A stretch of DNA of 64,000 bases from DAOTXN01 sp034435435 (lineage in GTDB: Bacteria > Chloroflexota > Anaerolineae > S140-20): positions 1 through 64,000 of the forward strand of contig DAOTXN010000052.1 of assembly GCA_034435435.1 (NCBI GenBank). Direction: 5' to 3'. Under the pieces are notes generated by a model that searched no databases, was not told where the DNA came from, and worked only from the letters and a program-made list of their open reading frames with translations. The position numbers were made by a program, and so were the translations under genes. How positions within the stretch are numbered: the first letter of the stretch is position 1; every line of letters starts with the position of its first letter. This document shows positions 1-7,479 of the stretch, in pieces.

Positions 1-56
1 TACATTTGCTTAATTGCGTCTTTTATGGCACGATACCTGCGTCGGTTGTCACTCAT
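1..56 (-). CDS. Transposase, N-terminal fragment (runs off left edge)
   Basis: Only the first 18 codons are present, reading MSDNRRRYRAIKDAIKQM on the minus strand. This resembles the N-termini of IS4-like transposases common in Chloroflexota and Cyanobacteria (recalled from family knowledge, not searched). The start is well supported: AAGGAG lies 7 bases upstream of ATG at 56. The start codon sits inside a 13-bp inverted repeat (52-64/88-100). The gene enters the window in the same direction as the oxidoreductase gene whose stop is at 101, so transcripts from that gene could read into the element. The assignment to a transposase family is moderate because so little protein is visible. Confidence 0.6.
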   Translation of the reverse strand, partial: MSDNRRRYRAIKDAIKQM

Positions 57-100
57 AGTATGCTCCTTGCTCTTTCGTTGGAGCTTTAGCATACTATGAG
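52..100. repeat. 13-bp inverted repeat spanning the transposase start codon
   Basis: CTCATAGTATGCT (52-64) is perfectly complementary to AGCATACTATGAG (88-100), with 23 bases between. In a minus-strand transcript coming from outside the element, both arms would be present and would fold the transposase start codon (54-56) into a stem. A transcript starting between the arms would lack the upstream arm. This matches the known start-sequestering hairpins of several insertion sequences. It also marks the probable edge of the element near position 100. Confidence 0.6.
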
Positions 101-1276
101 TCAACCTTTAAAAAAAGTGTCCGGTAGTGAATCGTCTACGATAATTTCTTCCACCTGGATACCCCGGCGGGCCAGCTCAGCAAAAAAGGGCTGCGTAGGC
201 AAGGCTTGCTCCGGCGGCAACACCCCTTTGGCAGAAACGCGCCCGTCGGCCACCATCTGCGCCGCGATGGACAAAGGGACGCCCACGTTCTTGAAATAGG
301 CCGATGCGCCGCCCCACTCGTCTTGCGGCGGGTGTTTGCTGCGATAGGTACATTTCACCCGCCGACCAGCCCGCTCGCCGCTCACTTCCACCACCAGCCC
401 ATAGGCCCACACCGGGCTCTCTTGAGACACCGGCGCATCGGCCAGCAGCCGCCGCACCACCTCGATGGACGGCAACTCGGCGTCACCCACCTGCGTTGGC
501 CGGTTGGAGAGCAACCCGCCGCGCATCAACGCCCCCATCAGCGCCATCACGTGGGGCGGGAAACAACCCCGCACCGCCGCCCGCCGCAGCGAAGGATACG
601 AGCGGGGCAGCGTCTTGGCCTCGTCGTGGGGCACGTAATACACCTTTTGCTCCCCAATCAGGTCGTGAAACCGGACAACGGTCTCGCCCGATAGGGGCGG
701 CGCGGCGCGCCACGCGCCGTCCTCGAAATAGACCTCGCTTCGCTCAGGCTCGTCGGGGTTGAACTCCCACAGCGTCGTCTGGAGCAGGCCCGGCGCAGGG
801 GCCAGGCAGCGAAAGGCCGCGAAATAGATGTCCACCGCGTCCATGCAGTCCAGAATTTCCGAGGCGCGGCGCGCCATCAGGTTGGTGATGCCGGGCGTGG
901 CCCCCGCGCCGGGGATGTAAAGCACGTCGTTTTCGAGCGCCTGCCCGTGCAGATCGAACATGCGCTCCTCGCCGGCCAGGTCCAGCCCTGGCACGCCGGT
1001 CTCCACACACGCCTGGCAGACCCCGTAATTGTACTTGAAGGGCAGCCCGTTGACGACGATGTCATATTCAGGGAACAACCGTAGCATCCCCGCATAATCG
1101 CCCGCGTCAAAAGAAATCACTTGCAGGCGGGGGTCGTCTATCTGCTCGACCAGCGCCCGGGCCGCCGCCACATTGTATTCGGCGATGACGATTTCGTCAA
1201 AATCGCTAAATTGGGCCAGGTCGCGGGTCGTCTCTTTACAGACCGCCCCCGCCCCACCCGTCACCAGTGCACGCAT
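101..1276 (-). CDS. Saccharopine dehydrogenase-like NAD(P)-dependent oxidoreductase
   Basis: This 391-residue protein starts with MRALVTGGAGAVCKETTRDL, a Rossmann-type nucleotide-binding start, followed by the strand-helix pattern of saccharopine dehydrogenase-like enzymes (LVEQIDDPRLQVISFDAGD, then YDIVVNGLP). An internal GAGATPGITNLMA segment also fits that family. The start at 1276 has AGGAGA 7 bases upstream; the open frame extends further but without a better site. It lies 20 bases downstream of an Lrp-type regulator on the same strand and is probably co-transcribed with it. Members act on amino-acid-derived substrates; the exact substrate cannot be read from sequence. The C-terminus (DTFFKG) ends at the edge of the insertion sequence, so the last residues may have been altered by its insertion. 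Confidence 0.75.
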   Translation of the reverse strand: MRALVTGGAGAVCKETTRDLAQFSDFDEIVIAEYNVAAARALVEQIDDPRLQVISFDAGDYAGMLRLFPEYDIVVNGLPFKYNYGVCQACVETGVPGLDLAGEERMFDLHGQALENDVLYIPGAGATPGITNLMARRASEILDCMDAVDIYFAAFRCLAPAPGLLQTTLWEFNPDEPERSEVYFEDGAWRAAPPLSGETVVRFHDLIGEQKVYYVPHDEAKTLPRSYPSLRRAAVRGCFPPHVMALMGALMRGGLLSNRPTQVGDAELPSIEVVRRLLADAPVSQESPVWAYGLVVEVSGERAGRRVKCTYRSKHPPQDEWGGASAYFKNVGVPLSIAAQMVADGRVSAKGVLPPEQALPTQPFFAELARRGIQVEEIIVDDSLPDTFFKG

Positions 1277-1296
1277 AGATGTTCTCCTGAAACGTT

Positions 1297-1743
1297 TCAC
1301 GTGTAAATCTCCTTCACGATGTCGAGGTAGACGAACGTCTCGGTGTCGCGGATGCCCTCGATAGAATGCAAGCGTTGGGTGAGAAACTTGAGCAAGTCCG
1401 CGTTGTCCCGACACACGACCTCGGCCAGCAGGTCATAGCTGCCGGTGCACATCACCAGGTACACCACTTCTTCCAGGGCCGCGATGCGCCGGGCCACCTC
1501 GTGCAGCCGGCTGCCCTCCACCTTGATGCCGATGAGCGTCATCACGCGATAGCCCACTTTAGGAGGATTGGTGACGGCGACGACCTGGAGTACGCCAGAC
1601 TCGACCAGCCGGTGATAGCGCTCGCGCACCATTCCGGGCGAGCTATCCAGGCGGCGAGCCAACTCGGCAAAGGACATGCGCCCATCTTGTTTGAGGGCGG
1701 CGATAATCTGACGGTCAATCTCGTCGAGGTGGTCTGCGTTCAT
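1297..1743 (-). CDS. Lrp/AsnC-family transcriptional regulator (first copy)
   Basis: A 148-residue protein with the standard two-part layout. The N-terminal winged helix-turn-helix is about residues 5-60 (LDEIDRQIIAALKQDGRMSF, then ELARRLDSSPGMVRERYHRL). The C-terminal RAM ligand-binding domain is about residues 70-145 (GTGSYDLLAEVVC-like core, here CTGSYDLLAEVVC). The start at ATG 1743 is chosen because a promoter with ideal spacing ends 9 bases upstream, so the message should begin at or next to the ATG (leaderless). Earlier in-frame ATGs lie in or upstream of that promoter. It is followed after 20 bases by the saccharopine dehydrogenase-like gene and is the likely local regulator of it. 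The family senses amino acids and related metabolites. Confidence 0.85.
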   Translation of the reverse strand: MNADHLDEIDRQIIAALKQDGRMSFAELARRLDSSPGMVRERYHRLVESGVLQVVAVTNPPKVGYRVMTLIGIKVEGSRLHEVARRIAALEEVVYLVMCTGSYDLLAEVVCRDNADLLKFLTQRLHSIEGIRDTETFVYLDIVKEIYT

Positions 1744-1752
1744 CACGCTGAG

Positions 1753-1781
1753 ATTGTACCACGAATCGTCATTAGAGTCAA
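1753..1781 (-). promoter_or_regulatory. Sigma70-type promoter for the first Lrp gene
   Basis: On the minus strand there is TTGACT (1776-1781), a 17-base spacer and TACAAT (1753-1758). Transcription should start about 7 bases later, at or within 3 bases of the ATG at 1743, which implies a leaderless mRNA. Confidence 0.7.
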
Positions 1782-1869
1782 TGGTTTTTTGATGATTCAT
1801 CACATATTTTTCGGAAATTAAAATCAATCAACTGGAAATCACATCGTTTACCGCGCATTCTCCTGGCGT

Positions 1870-3525
1870 TTAGAAGCGAGGGTCTCGATACACCTGTTGG
1901 CCCTCGAACAACGTCAGCAGCACAACTGCCTCGCCGATTTCTGGGGCAGGCATCTCAAAGAGATTGCGGTCCAGCACGACCAGGTCAGCCAGCTTGCCCA
2001 CCTCCAGAGAGCCGGTCTGGGTTTCGAGAAAATGGGCATACGCGCCGTGGATGGTAAAGCTGGCAATCATGTCGGCGAGACTGGCGCGCTCTGTCGGCCA
2101 CAAGACACCCCACTCCCCTTCCCTCAAAACCGCACCCGGGTCGGCGTTTCGACCGACGTGGGTGCGCGTCACGCCGGAATGAATGCCGTGCAGTGGCTTG
2201 GCAGGAACCGTCACCGGAAAGTCGCTGCCCGAGGCCATTATCACGCCGGCCTCGATAAAGCTCTGCATGGGATACTCGGCGTCGGCTCGCTCCTGGCCCA
2301 GGTAGGGTAGTTGCAGATTCCAGTAATAATCGTCTATCCCGAACCAGAAAGGCTGCGGCACCCCCACCACGTCCAACTCGGCAAAACGCCGGATGTCTTG
2401 TGGCGCGACCAGTTGCAGATGGGTGATCAGGTGACGTGAATCGCGCCTGCCGTTTGTGCAGCGGGCATATTCATAAGCGTCCAGCGCGACCCGCACGGCG
2501 GCGTCGCCGATGGCGTGCGCGTGCAATTGAAAGCCGGCGCGGTCCAACGCCGCGCAGACCTGATTCAGATTCTGCGGCTCCCATAACAACTCGCCCCGGT
2601 AGCCGGGCCGGTGCGTGTACGGCTCGCAGAGATAGGCCGTTTCGCCCTCGACCACGCCGTCCACGAAAATCTTGGCCGACGCGGTCTGGAAAAGCGGCCC
2701 GGTGTGCTTGGCCCGCTCGTGGAGCAGCTGCTCCACTTGCTCCGGCCCATGTTTGGGGTCCACCAACAGCGCCCCCCGGTAGCGCAGCGTGAATCGCCCG
2801 GCGGCCTCCAAGGTCTCGTAGGCGTCGATGGCCTCGGAAACCATCGCGTCCAACACCGTGGTGATACCCCACTCCCCGGCCATCTTTTGATAGGCCAAGA
2901 GACCCTGTACGCGGTCGTCGGCGGTGTAAGGAGGGAGCACCGCATCTACTAATTCCATCGCGTTCTCGCGCAGCGTGCCGTGGGGTTCCCCCGTGGCAGG
3001 GTCGCGCTCAATGACCCCGCCTTCGGGGTTGGGCGTGTCGCGGGTGATACCGGCCATTTCGAGAGCCTTGGAATTCACCCAGTACGAGTGCCCGTCTTCT
3101 GAGCACAGGCACACCGGGCGGTCAGACACCAACTCGTCTAAAAGCCGTTTGCCGGGACCGGTCAACGGAAACAACGCATTGGTCCAACCGGCCCCGCGGA
3201 CGACCGGCCGGGTGGGGTTTTTCGCCGCAAACTCGACCACCCGCTCTCGATAGGCTTCCAGCGAGGCCAATGGATACAGGTTGACGCTCAACACCATATC
3301 CAAAGTGGCGGGGGGATGGGCGTGGCTGTCGAAAAAGCCGGGCAGAACCATTCTACCCTGCAAGTCAATCACGCGGGTTTTTGCGCCGACGAATGGCTCG
3401 ACGCCCCCATCCGCGCCGACGTAGGCGATGCGCCGGCCCGAAACGGCCAACGCTTGAGTCCAGGTGCGACTTGCGTCCACGGTATAGATGGCGCCGCTTT
3501 TCAGCACCCAATCGGCCGGTCGCAT
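1870..3525 (-). CDS. Amidohydrolase family protein, YtcJ-like metal-dependent hydrolase
   Basis: This 551-residue protein matches the YtcJ-type amidohydrolase family in length and motifs. The N-terminal beta-sandwich start (GAIYTVDASRTWTQALAVSG) is followed by the metal-binding FFDSHAHPP motif (His-x-His) near residue 65. Later come LHAHAIGDAAV and HLITHLQLV with further candidate metal ligands, and ASGSDFPV with the catalytic Asp. The C-terminus returns to the sandwich (GKLADLVVLDRNLFEM). The start at 3525 has AGAGG 6 bases upstream. No signal peptide is seen, so it is probably cytoplasmic. It sits at the head of the methyltransferase island, immediately downstream of a small L7/L12-like gene. 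Members hydrolyse C-N bonds of amides or carbamates; the substrate here is unknown, though a role in trimming an imported amine compound would fit the context. Confidence 0.85.
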   Translation of the reverse strand: MRPADWVLKSGAIYTVDASRTWTQALAVSGRRIAYVGADGGVEPFVGAKTRVIDLQGRMVLPGFFDSHAHPPATLDMVLSVNLYPLASLEAYRERVVEFAAKNPTRPVVRGAGWTNALFPLTGPGKRLLDELVSDRPVCLCSEDGHSYWVNSKALEMAGITRDTPNPEGGVIERDPATGEPHGTLRENAMELVDAVLPPYTADDRVQGLLAYQKMAGEWGITTVLDAMVSEAIDAYETLEAAGRFTLRYRGALLVDPKHGPEQVEQLLHERAKHTGPLFQTASAKIFVDGVVEGETAYLCEPYTHRPGYRGELLWEPQNLNQVCAALDRAGFQLHAHAIGDAAVRVALDAYEYARCTNGRRDSRHLITHLQLVAPQDIRRFAELDVVGVPQPFWFGIDDYYWNLQLPYLGQERADAEYPMQSFIEAGVIMASGSDFPVTVPAKPLHGIHSGVTRTHVGRNADPGAVLREGEWGVLWPTERASLADMIASFTIHGAYAHFLETQTGSLEVGKLADLVVLDRNLFEMPAPEIGEAVVLLTLFEGQQVYRDPRF

Positions 3526-3535
3526 GTCAGTCCTC

Positions 3536-3811
3536 TCAACTAACTTTTAGCAGTTTTTTCTGCAACGCATCAATAAAGTCTTTGGCGTCCTTTAACCCCG
3601 CGCCCGTCCCCTGCCTGAACAGCTTGATGGCCTCTATTTTGTTCCCCTGGCGAACCAATGCGAGGATCTCGGGGGACACGCCATAGTCTGTTCCCTCGAA
3701 GGCCGGAAGGGGATATTCATGGCCCAGGCTCCTGAGCACAAATGCCATCTGCTGTTCCAGTTTTTCCAGCCGCTGTTTGAGCTGCGTGACCTCTTGCTCG
3801 ATGTGTGTCAT
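3536..3811 (-). CDS. Small protein with coiled coil and ribosomal L7/L12 C-terminal-like domain
   Basis: A 91-residue protein in two parts. Residues 1-30 (HIEQEVTQLKQRLEKLEQQM) form a heptad-rich coiled coil. Residues 45-90 resemble the C-terminal domain of ribosomal protein L7/L12, including IEAIKLFRQGTGAGLKDAKD. In L7/L12 this domain contacts elongation factors, but stand-alone coiled-coil/L12-CTD proteins of this size are not ribosomal stalk proteins and their function is unknown. It lies between the amidohydrolase (10 bases downstream) and a methyltransferase gene (21 bases upstream), all on the minus strand, so it is probably part of that operon. Confidence 0.7.
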   Translation of the reverse strand: MTHIEQEVTQLKQRLEKLEQQMAFVLRSLGHEYPLPAFEGTDYGVSPEILALVRQGNKIEAIKLFRQGTGAGLKDAKDFIDALQKKLLKVS

Positions 3812-3832
3812 ATCAACTGCTCCTTCGGACTC

Positions 3833-5263
3833 TTAAGAGCCCCTTGCCCGCGCTTGAATCTGCTTCAATTCCCGCTCCACGTCCTCGTCCAGTGGCAGCG
3901 GCTCGTGGGTCGCCAGGACTTCGTCCACCCGCTGGCGGGCTTCGTCACGCAGGCGGGGCTGTCCGGCGGCCACCCATTCTTCAAACGTGTCGTGCAATCC
4001 CAAGTCACTGATGTACCAGCGGCCCTGGCGAATGCCGCGCACGGTCGAACGTTCGGCCAAAAAGTTGCCGCCTGGCCCGACGCTGTGAATCACTTCTTCC
4101 AGCCACTGCTCGTCGTCGGCCAGGATACCCTGACGCGCCCGCCGGCACAACCGAAAGATTTCGACGTCGACGACGAGCTGCTCCAGGCTGAGCACCATCG
4201 AGCCGCCCAGCAAGCCCGGTCCCACCAACAGGTCGGGCCAGGCGAGGAGCGGCAACAGACCATTCAGCGCCCGCTCGTAACCGGCCTGAATGCCCGGCGC
4301 ATAGTGGTCAGTGCCCAGCCCCGAAGATTCGACCGGCAAGCCGTAGTAGCGAGCCATCTCGGTCGCCGCCGCACCCATTAGCCCGTTTTCGACAGCTCCG
4401 CCGCTGTAGCGCCCGGAGCGTGGATCCATCACCGCCAGGCAGGGAGCGTAGATAAAGGGTGTGCCCGGCGCAGCGGCCTGAATCAAACACAGCATGGCCA
4501 GCACTTCGCAGTTGCCCAACACGGTCGTGGCGATGAGGCTGCCGGGGGCGGTGGCGCCCATCAGCGGCATGGGCATGGCGGCCACCGGGATGTCCCAGCC
4601 CAACAGCGCCAGGTAGGCGTCGGTGTGCGGCCCCTCGATGATGAGCGGCGATTGCGGGCACAGCAAGAACGAGAGTGGATGGGTGCGCCGGATCGTCTCC
4701 CGGTCGCCAAAGACAACTTGCAGCACCTCCAGCAGCCACGGCGCTTCGGCGACGCGGGTGATGGGATCCTGGATGTGTTTGGAAAAGTTGGCAAACAGCG
4801 CCCGCCAATAGGCCACTCTGTCGGCGAGGGTATCCCCCTGGTCCTCGGCCTCGACCATCTGCCAGTATACTCCAATCTCGTCGAGGGCGTCAACCAGCCG
4901 GGTGGCTTGCAGCCAATCGGCCAGTGCGCCGGGGCGGCGCTGGCCGGTTTCGCGGTCCAGTACAAAACGCGCTTCGCCGTCCACAATCAACTGACAGTCG
5001 CCGCCGTTCATCTGCAAATCCCAGCCGGGCCGGCGCGCGCCGAGAGTAAACTCTTTGGGGGCCAGGCGCAGCGCCGCCTCGACCAGCTCGCGCGGAAAGC
5101 GCACGAGGTGCGTGTGCTCGTCCACCTGCGCCCCGGCTTCTTTGAGAAACTGGCGGCCCTGGGCCGTGTCCACGCGCACGCCGGTTGTAGACAGGATATT
5201 GAGCGTGCGCTCGTGAACCTGGGCGCGTTCGTCGTCTGAAAGCACTTGCAAGCGAGTCTGCAT
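3833..5263 (-). CDS. MttB-superfamily methyltransferase, non-pyrrolysine (copy 1)
   Basis: A 476-residue member of the trimethylamine methyltransferase (MttB) superfamily, a TIM-barrel enzyme that moves a methyl group from a methylated amine to a corrinoid protein. The family N-terminus (ERAQVHERTLNILSTTGVRV), the central VLGNCEVLAMLCLIQAAAPG stretch and the C-terminal VGPGGNFLAERSTVRGIRQG are visible. The frame has no internal TAG, so it belongs with the non-pyrrolysine enzymes such as the glycine betaine type MtgB. It is divergent from copies 2, 3, 4 and 6 and lacks their STDGCG-type motif. The ATG at 5263 has AGAGG 10-11 bases upstream; an in-frame GTG at 5296 overlaps a plus-strand promoter and looks less likely. 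The substrate is not deducible. Confidence 0.88.
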   Translation of the reverse strand: MQTRLQVLSDDERAQVHERTLNILSTTGVRVDTAQGRQFLKEAGAQVDEHTHLVRFPRELVEAALRLAPKEFTLGARRPGWDLQMNGGDCQLIVDGEARFVLDRETGQRRPGALADWLQATRLVDALDEIGVYWQMVEAEDQGDTLADRVAYWRALFANFSKHIQDPITRVAEAPWLLEVLQVVFGDRETIRRTHPLSFLLCPQSPLIIEGPHTDAYLALLGWDIPVAAMPMPLMGATAPGSLIATTVLGNCEVLAMLCLIQAAAPGTPFIYAPCLAVMDPRSGRYSGGAVENGLMGAAATEMARYYGLPVESSGLGTDHYAPGIQAGYERALNGLLPLLAWPDLLVGPGLLGGSMVLSLEQLVVDVEIFRLCRRARQGILADDEQWLEEVIHSVGPGGNFLAERSTVRGIRQGRWYISDLGLHDTFEEWVAAGQPRLRDEARQRVDEVLATHEPLPLDEDVERELKQIQARARGS

Positions 5264-5284
5264 TTTCTGTTTACCTCTCTTTGG

Positions 5285-5313
5285 TTGACCGGACACAAAG
5301 GCACAGGTATAAT
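5285..5313 (+). promoter_or_regulatory. Sigma70-type promoter for the TumA/TumE-like pair
   Basis: TTGACC (5285-5290), a 17-base spacer and TATAAT (5308-5313) give a near-ideal promoter reading rightwards, with a start near 5320 and a leader of about 30 bases before ATG 5350. Confidence 0.75.
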
Positions 5314-5349
5314 ACGCTCAGGAAAAATGTTGTAGAACGGAGTGAAACG

Positions 5350-5670
5350 ATGGCCGCGACTTCTTTTACCGTGACTCAAATGAGAGTAGCCGGCGCCTTG
5401 GGCCTCACCGAGAGGGAGTTGTCCCGTCAGGCGCTCATAAGCTTTCTACGCGAAAAAAAGCGCCAGGTGCTGCAAGCGCGTTTAGATATTCTAGCCCGCT
5501 ACAGTGCTACCTCTTTTAGCGATTTAGAATTAAAGATTGCCCAGGGCGTCGTGCCCGAACACCCGGCCTGGGAAGACCTGATCGTTGCCGAGAATCTGAC
5601 TGCACGCCTGGAAGAACTGAATGCCTACCTCGACGATTTACGCGGCGATGAAGGCCATCGCCCTGAATGA
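5350..5670 (+). CDS. Probable antitoxin, TumA-like partner of TumE-type toxin
   Basis: A 106-residue protein starting MAATSFTVTQMRVAGALGLT. Near residues 10-35 it has a short helical DNA-binding-like stretch (GALGLTERELSRQALISFL), followed by a helical body (KKRQVLQARLDILARYSATS) and an acidic C-terminus. The start at 5350 has GGAG 7 bases upstream and its own promoter 37 bases away. Its 3' end overlaps the next gene by 23 bases, the usual layout for a toxin-antitoxin pair with the antitoxin first. The antitoxin call rests mainly on that partner. The pair reads against the surrounding methyltransferase genes, which suggests independent acquisition. Confidence 0.6.
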   Translation: MAATSFTVTQMRVAGALGLTERELSRQALISFLREKKRQVLQARLDILARYSATSFSDLELKIAQGVVPEHPAWEDLIVAENLTARLEELNAYLDDLRGDEGHRPE

Positions 5671-6010
5671 CTACTCTGACCTGGTTATCAGCGCCCAGGT
5701 CCTGGCTTTGCCAACGGGCGACCCGCACAAGCTGCGCCTCGCTATCGTAGACGGTTCCCTGCTTGACATCTTTATCTCGGTGAGCGGCCGCTATTCTTTC
5801 CATTGGGACCGGCGTTTGACCGCCAGCGGCGATCTCTACTGCCACGATAATGCTCCCCACGACAAATGGCGCCACGTGCCGACTTTTCCCAAGCACTTTC
5901 ACGACGGCGACGAAACCACCGTCACAGCAAGCCAAATCAGCGACGATCCTACCAAAGCCGTGCGCGAATTTCTGTCGTTCGTGCGCCACAAGCTATTGAG
6001 CACATCCTGA
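5648..6010 (+). CDS. TumE-like toxin (DUF6516 family)
   Basis: A 120-residue protein with the hallmarks of the TumE/DUF6516 toxin family as I recall it. A YSFHWDRR segment is followed by a conserved CHDNAPH motif and, after a short gap, TFPKHFHDG near residues 85-95. The start at 5648 (MKAIALND) overlaps the end of the upstream small gene, consistent with translational coupling. Members are thought to act as small ribonuclease-type toxins neutralised by the adjacent antitoxin. The stop at 6010 lies 4 bases from the stop of the convergent methyltransferase copy 2, so no shared terminator fits between them. Confidence 0.72.
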   Translation: MKAIALNDYSDLVISAQVLALPTGDPHKLRLAIVDGSLLDIFISVSGRYSFHWDRRLTASGDLYCHDNAPHDKWRHVPTFPKHFHDGDETTVTASQISDDPTKAVREFLSFVRHKLLSTS

Positions 6011-6014
6011 AGCC

Positions 6015-7469
6015 TCAGTCACCTAACTCGCGCTCGGCCGCGGCCAGAATGCGCGTCAACTCAACCCGCTGCGCCTCGCTCAACGGCTCCGGGTAATGAT
6101 GCGCCAGAATCCACGCGACCTTTTCCCGCGCCACCTCAATCGGGTCGCGGTAGCCGCCGCCGGGTGCGGGCTGGGCAATCAGGTCCGAGAAGCGACGCTG
6201 GCGCAGGTGGGTGCGCGTGTGTTTGAGCGTCAAAAAATGCCCGCGCGGACCGACCTCTTTGATCACGTCCAACGCCAGCGCCTCAGGCCGCGTGTCCAGC
6301 CCGGCCAGGTCAATGCGCACGCGCTGGTAAATGTCGCTGTCCAGGACGATGGCTTCGGGATACAGCAAGGTGCAAGATTCCAACAGCCCCATGCCGCTGC
6401 CGGTCTCGGCCCCGCACAGCGCGTTCAGCATCAAGCCGGTGACGGCCTCGGCGGCCTGCTGCCAGCCGGGAACCGTGGCGTCGGTGCCAAAAATGCCCGC
6501 CAGCGTGGGCACGCCCCAGGCGTGAGCCAGCTCGACGCCCACGGGATACAGCAAATCGCCATCCCACGACGTGCTCAGATAACCGCCGGTGCGCGGGTGC
6601 ATCACACCGGGCATCATCGAGTGATAGACCGGCGCGCCCGGATAGGCCATCTGAATCAGGACCATAGCCGATACAATTTCGGCGTCAGCAGTGACCAGCG
6701 TACCGGCCAGCGTGGCCGGGCCGGTCGAGCCGACGTTGGCCATGGACATAAAACCCACCGGCAGCCCGGCCCCGGCAAAGGTCAACGCCGATTCCATACC
6801 GCCTTCATCCTGGGCCAGCGGCGCGATGGTGCACACCAGCAACGACAGCGGCGGGCGACGGCGCAAAGTCTCCTCATCCCCGGCGACGACGCGGGCCATC
6901 TCGACGGCATAGCGGGCCGTCGGTCCGTCCATCACCGTCTCGGTCTGTACGTGCTTGACGGTGGCGTTGAACGAGGCATCCAGCTCGTGCAACGGCGCAG
7001 TCTGCGGGTGGTCCTGGGCGCTGACGATGGGCCAGTAAAAGCCGATAGACGAGAGATAATCGGCCACACGGGCCATCGCGCCCACGTCGGCCTTGGTCGA
7101 GGCGCGGCGCTGGCGGGTGAGCAAGTCTATCGTCTCGGTGCCGCAGCCATCCGTGGCGCAGTACATCGCCGCGCCGTCCAGCGCCAAGTCGTGGGCCGGA
7201 GAGCGGGCGCCCATGGTATAAAAGCGCGGCGCGTGCGACATGGCCTCTCGCACCACGCCGGGCGGCAACCTGACGATTTGGGTCCCAAAATCCACCTGCC
7301 CGCCGTGCTCCGCGTAGATGGTCAGCGCATGGTGCAACGGGCAATGCACTCCCACCTCGGCCAGGATTTCCAGCGTGGCGTTCTGGAGATAGGTGATTTG
7401 TTCGTCGCCCAAAATGCGCAGGCGATAGGCCGGGACGATGGGTTGTAAAGGGGGAGTTTCAGTGGACAT
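6015..7469 (-). CDS. MttB-superfamily methyltransferase, non-pyrrolysine (copy 2)
   Basis: A 484-residue MttB-family protein of the subgroup shared with copies 3, 4 and 6. Shared blocks are ATDGCGTETIDLLTRQRRAS, the SFYWPIVSAQD-like block (here GFYWPIVSAQDHPQ), KHVQTETVMDG and the C-terminal VGPRGHFLTLKHTR. The start at 7469 has GAGGAG 5 bases upstream, which decides it over an upstream in-frame ATG at 7499. No internal TAG is present. The gene follows copy 3 after a 10-base gap and is surely co-transcribed with it. Transfer of a methyl group from a quaternary or tertiary amine to a corrinoid protein is the expected reaction; its corrinoid partner is not adjacent. Confidence 0.9.
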   Translation of the reverse strand: MSTETPPLQPIVPAYRLRILGDEQITYLQNATLEILAEVGVHCPLHHALTIYAEHGGQVDFGTQIVRLPPGVVREAMSHAPRFYTMGARSPAHDLALDGAAMYCATDGCGTETIDLLTRQRRASTKADVGAMARVADYLSSIGFYWPIVSAQDHPQTAPLHELDASFNATVKHVQTETVMDGPTARYAVEMARVVAGDEETLRRRPPLSLLVCTIAPLAQDEGGMESALTFAGAGLPVGFMSMANVGSTGPATLAGTLVTADAEIVSAMVLIQMAYPGAPVYHSMMPGVMHPRTGGYLSTSWDGDLLYPVGVELAHAWGVPTLAGIFGTDATVPGWQQAAEAVTGLMLNALCGAETGSGMGLLESCTLLYPEAIVLDSDIYQRVRIDLAGLDTRPEALALDVIKEVGPRGHFLTLKHTRTHLRQRRFSDLIAQPAPGGGYRDPIEVAREKVAWILAHHYPEPLSEAQRVELTRILAAAERELGD

Positions 7470-7479
7470 TTTTCTCCTC

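Noticed and set aside
206..4381. Long plus-strand open frames opposite the dehydrogenase, amidohydrolase and first methyltransferase
   Set aside because: They are antisense shadows of GC-rich genes, with low-complexity His/Arg/Pro-rich products and no family motifs; the minus-strand genes have clear motifs and ribosome binding sites.
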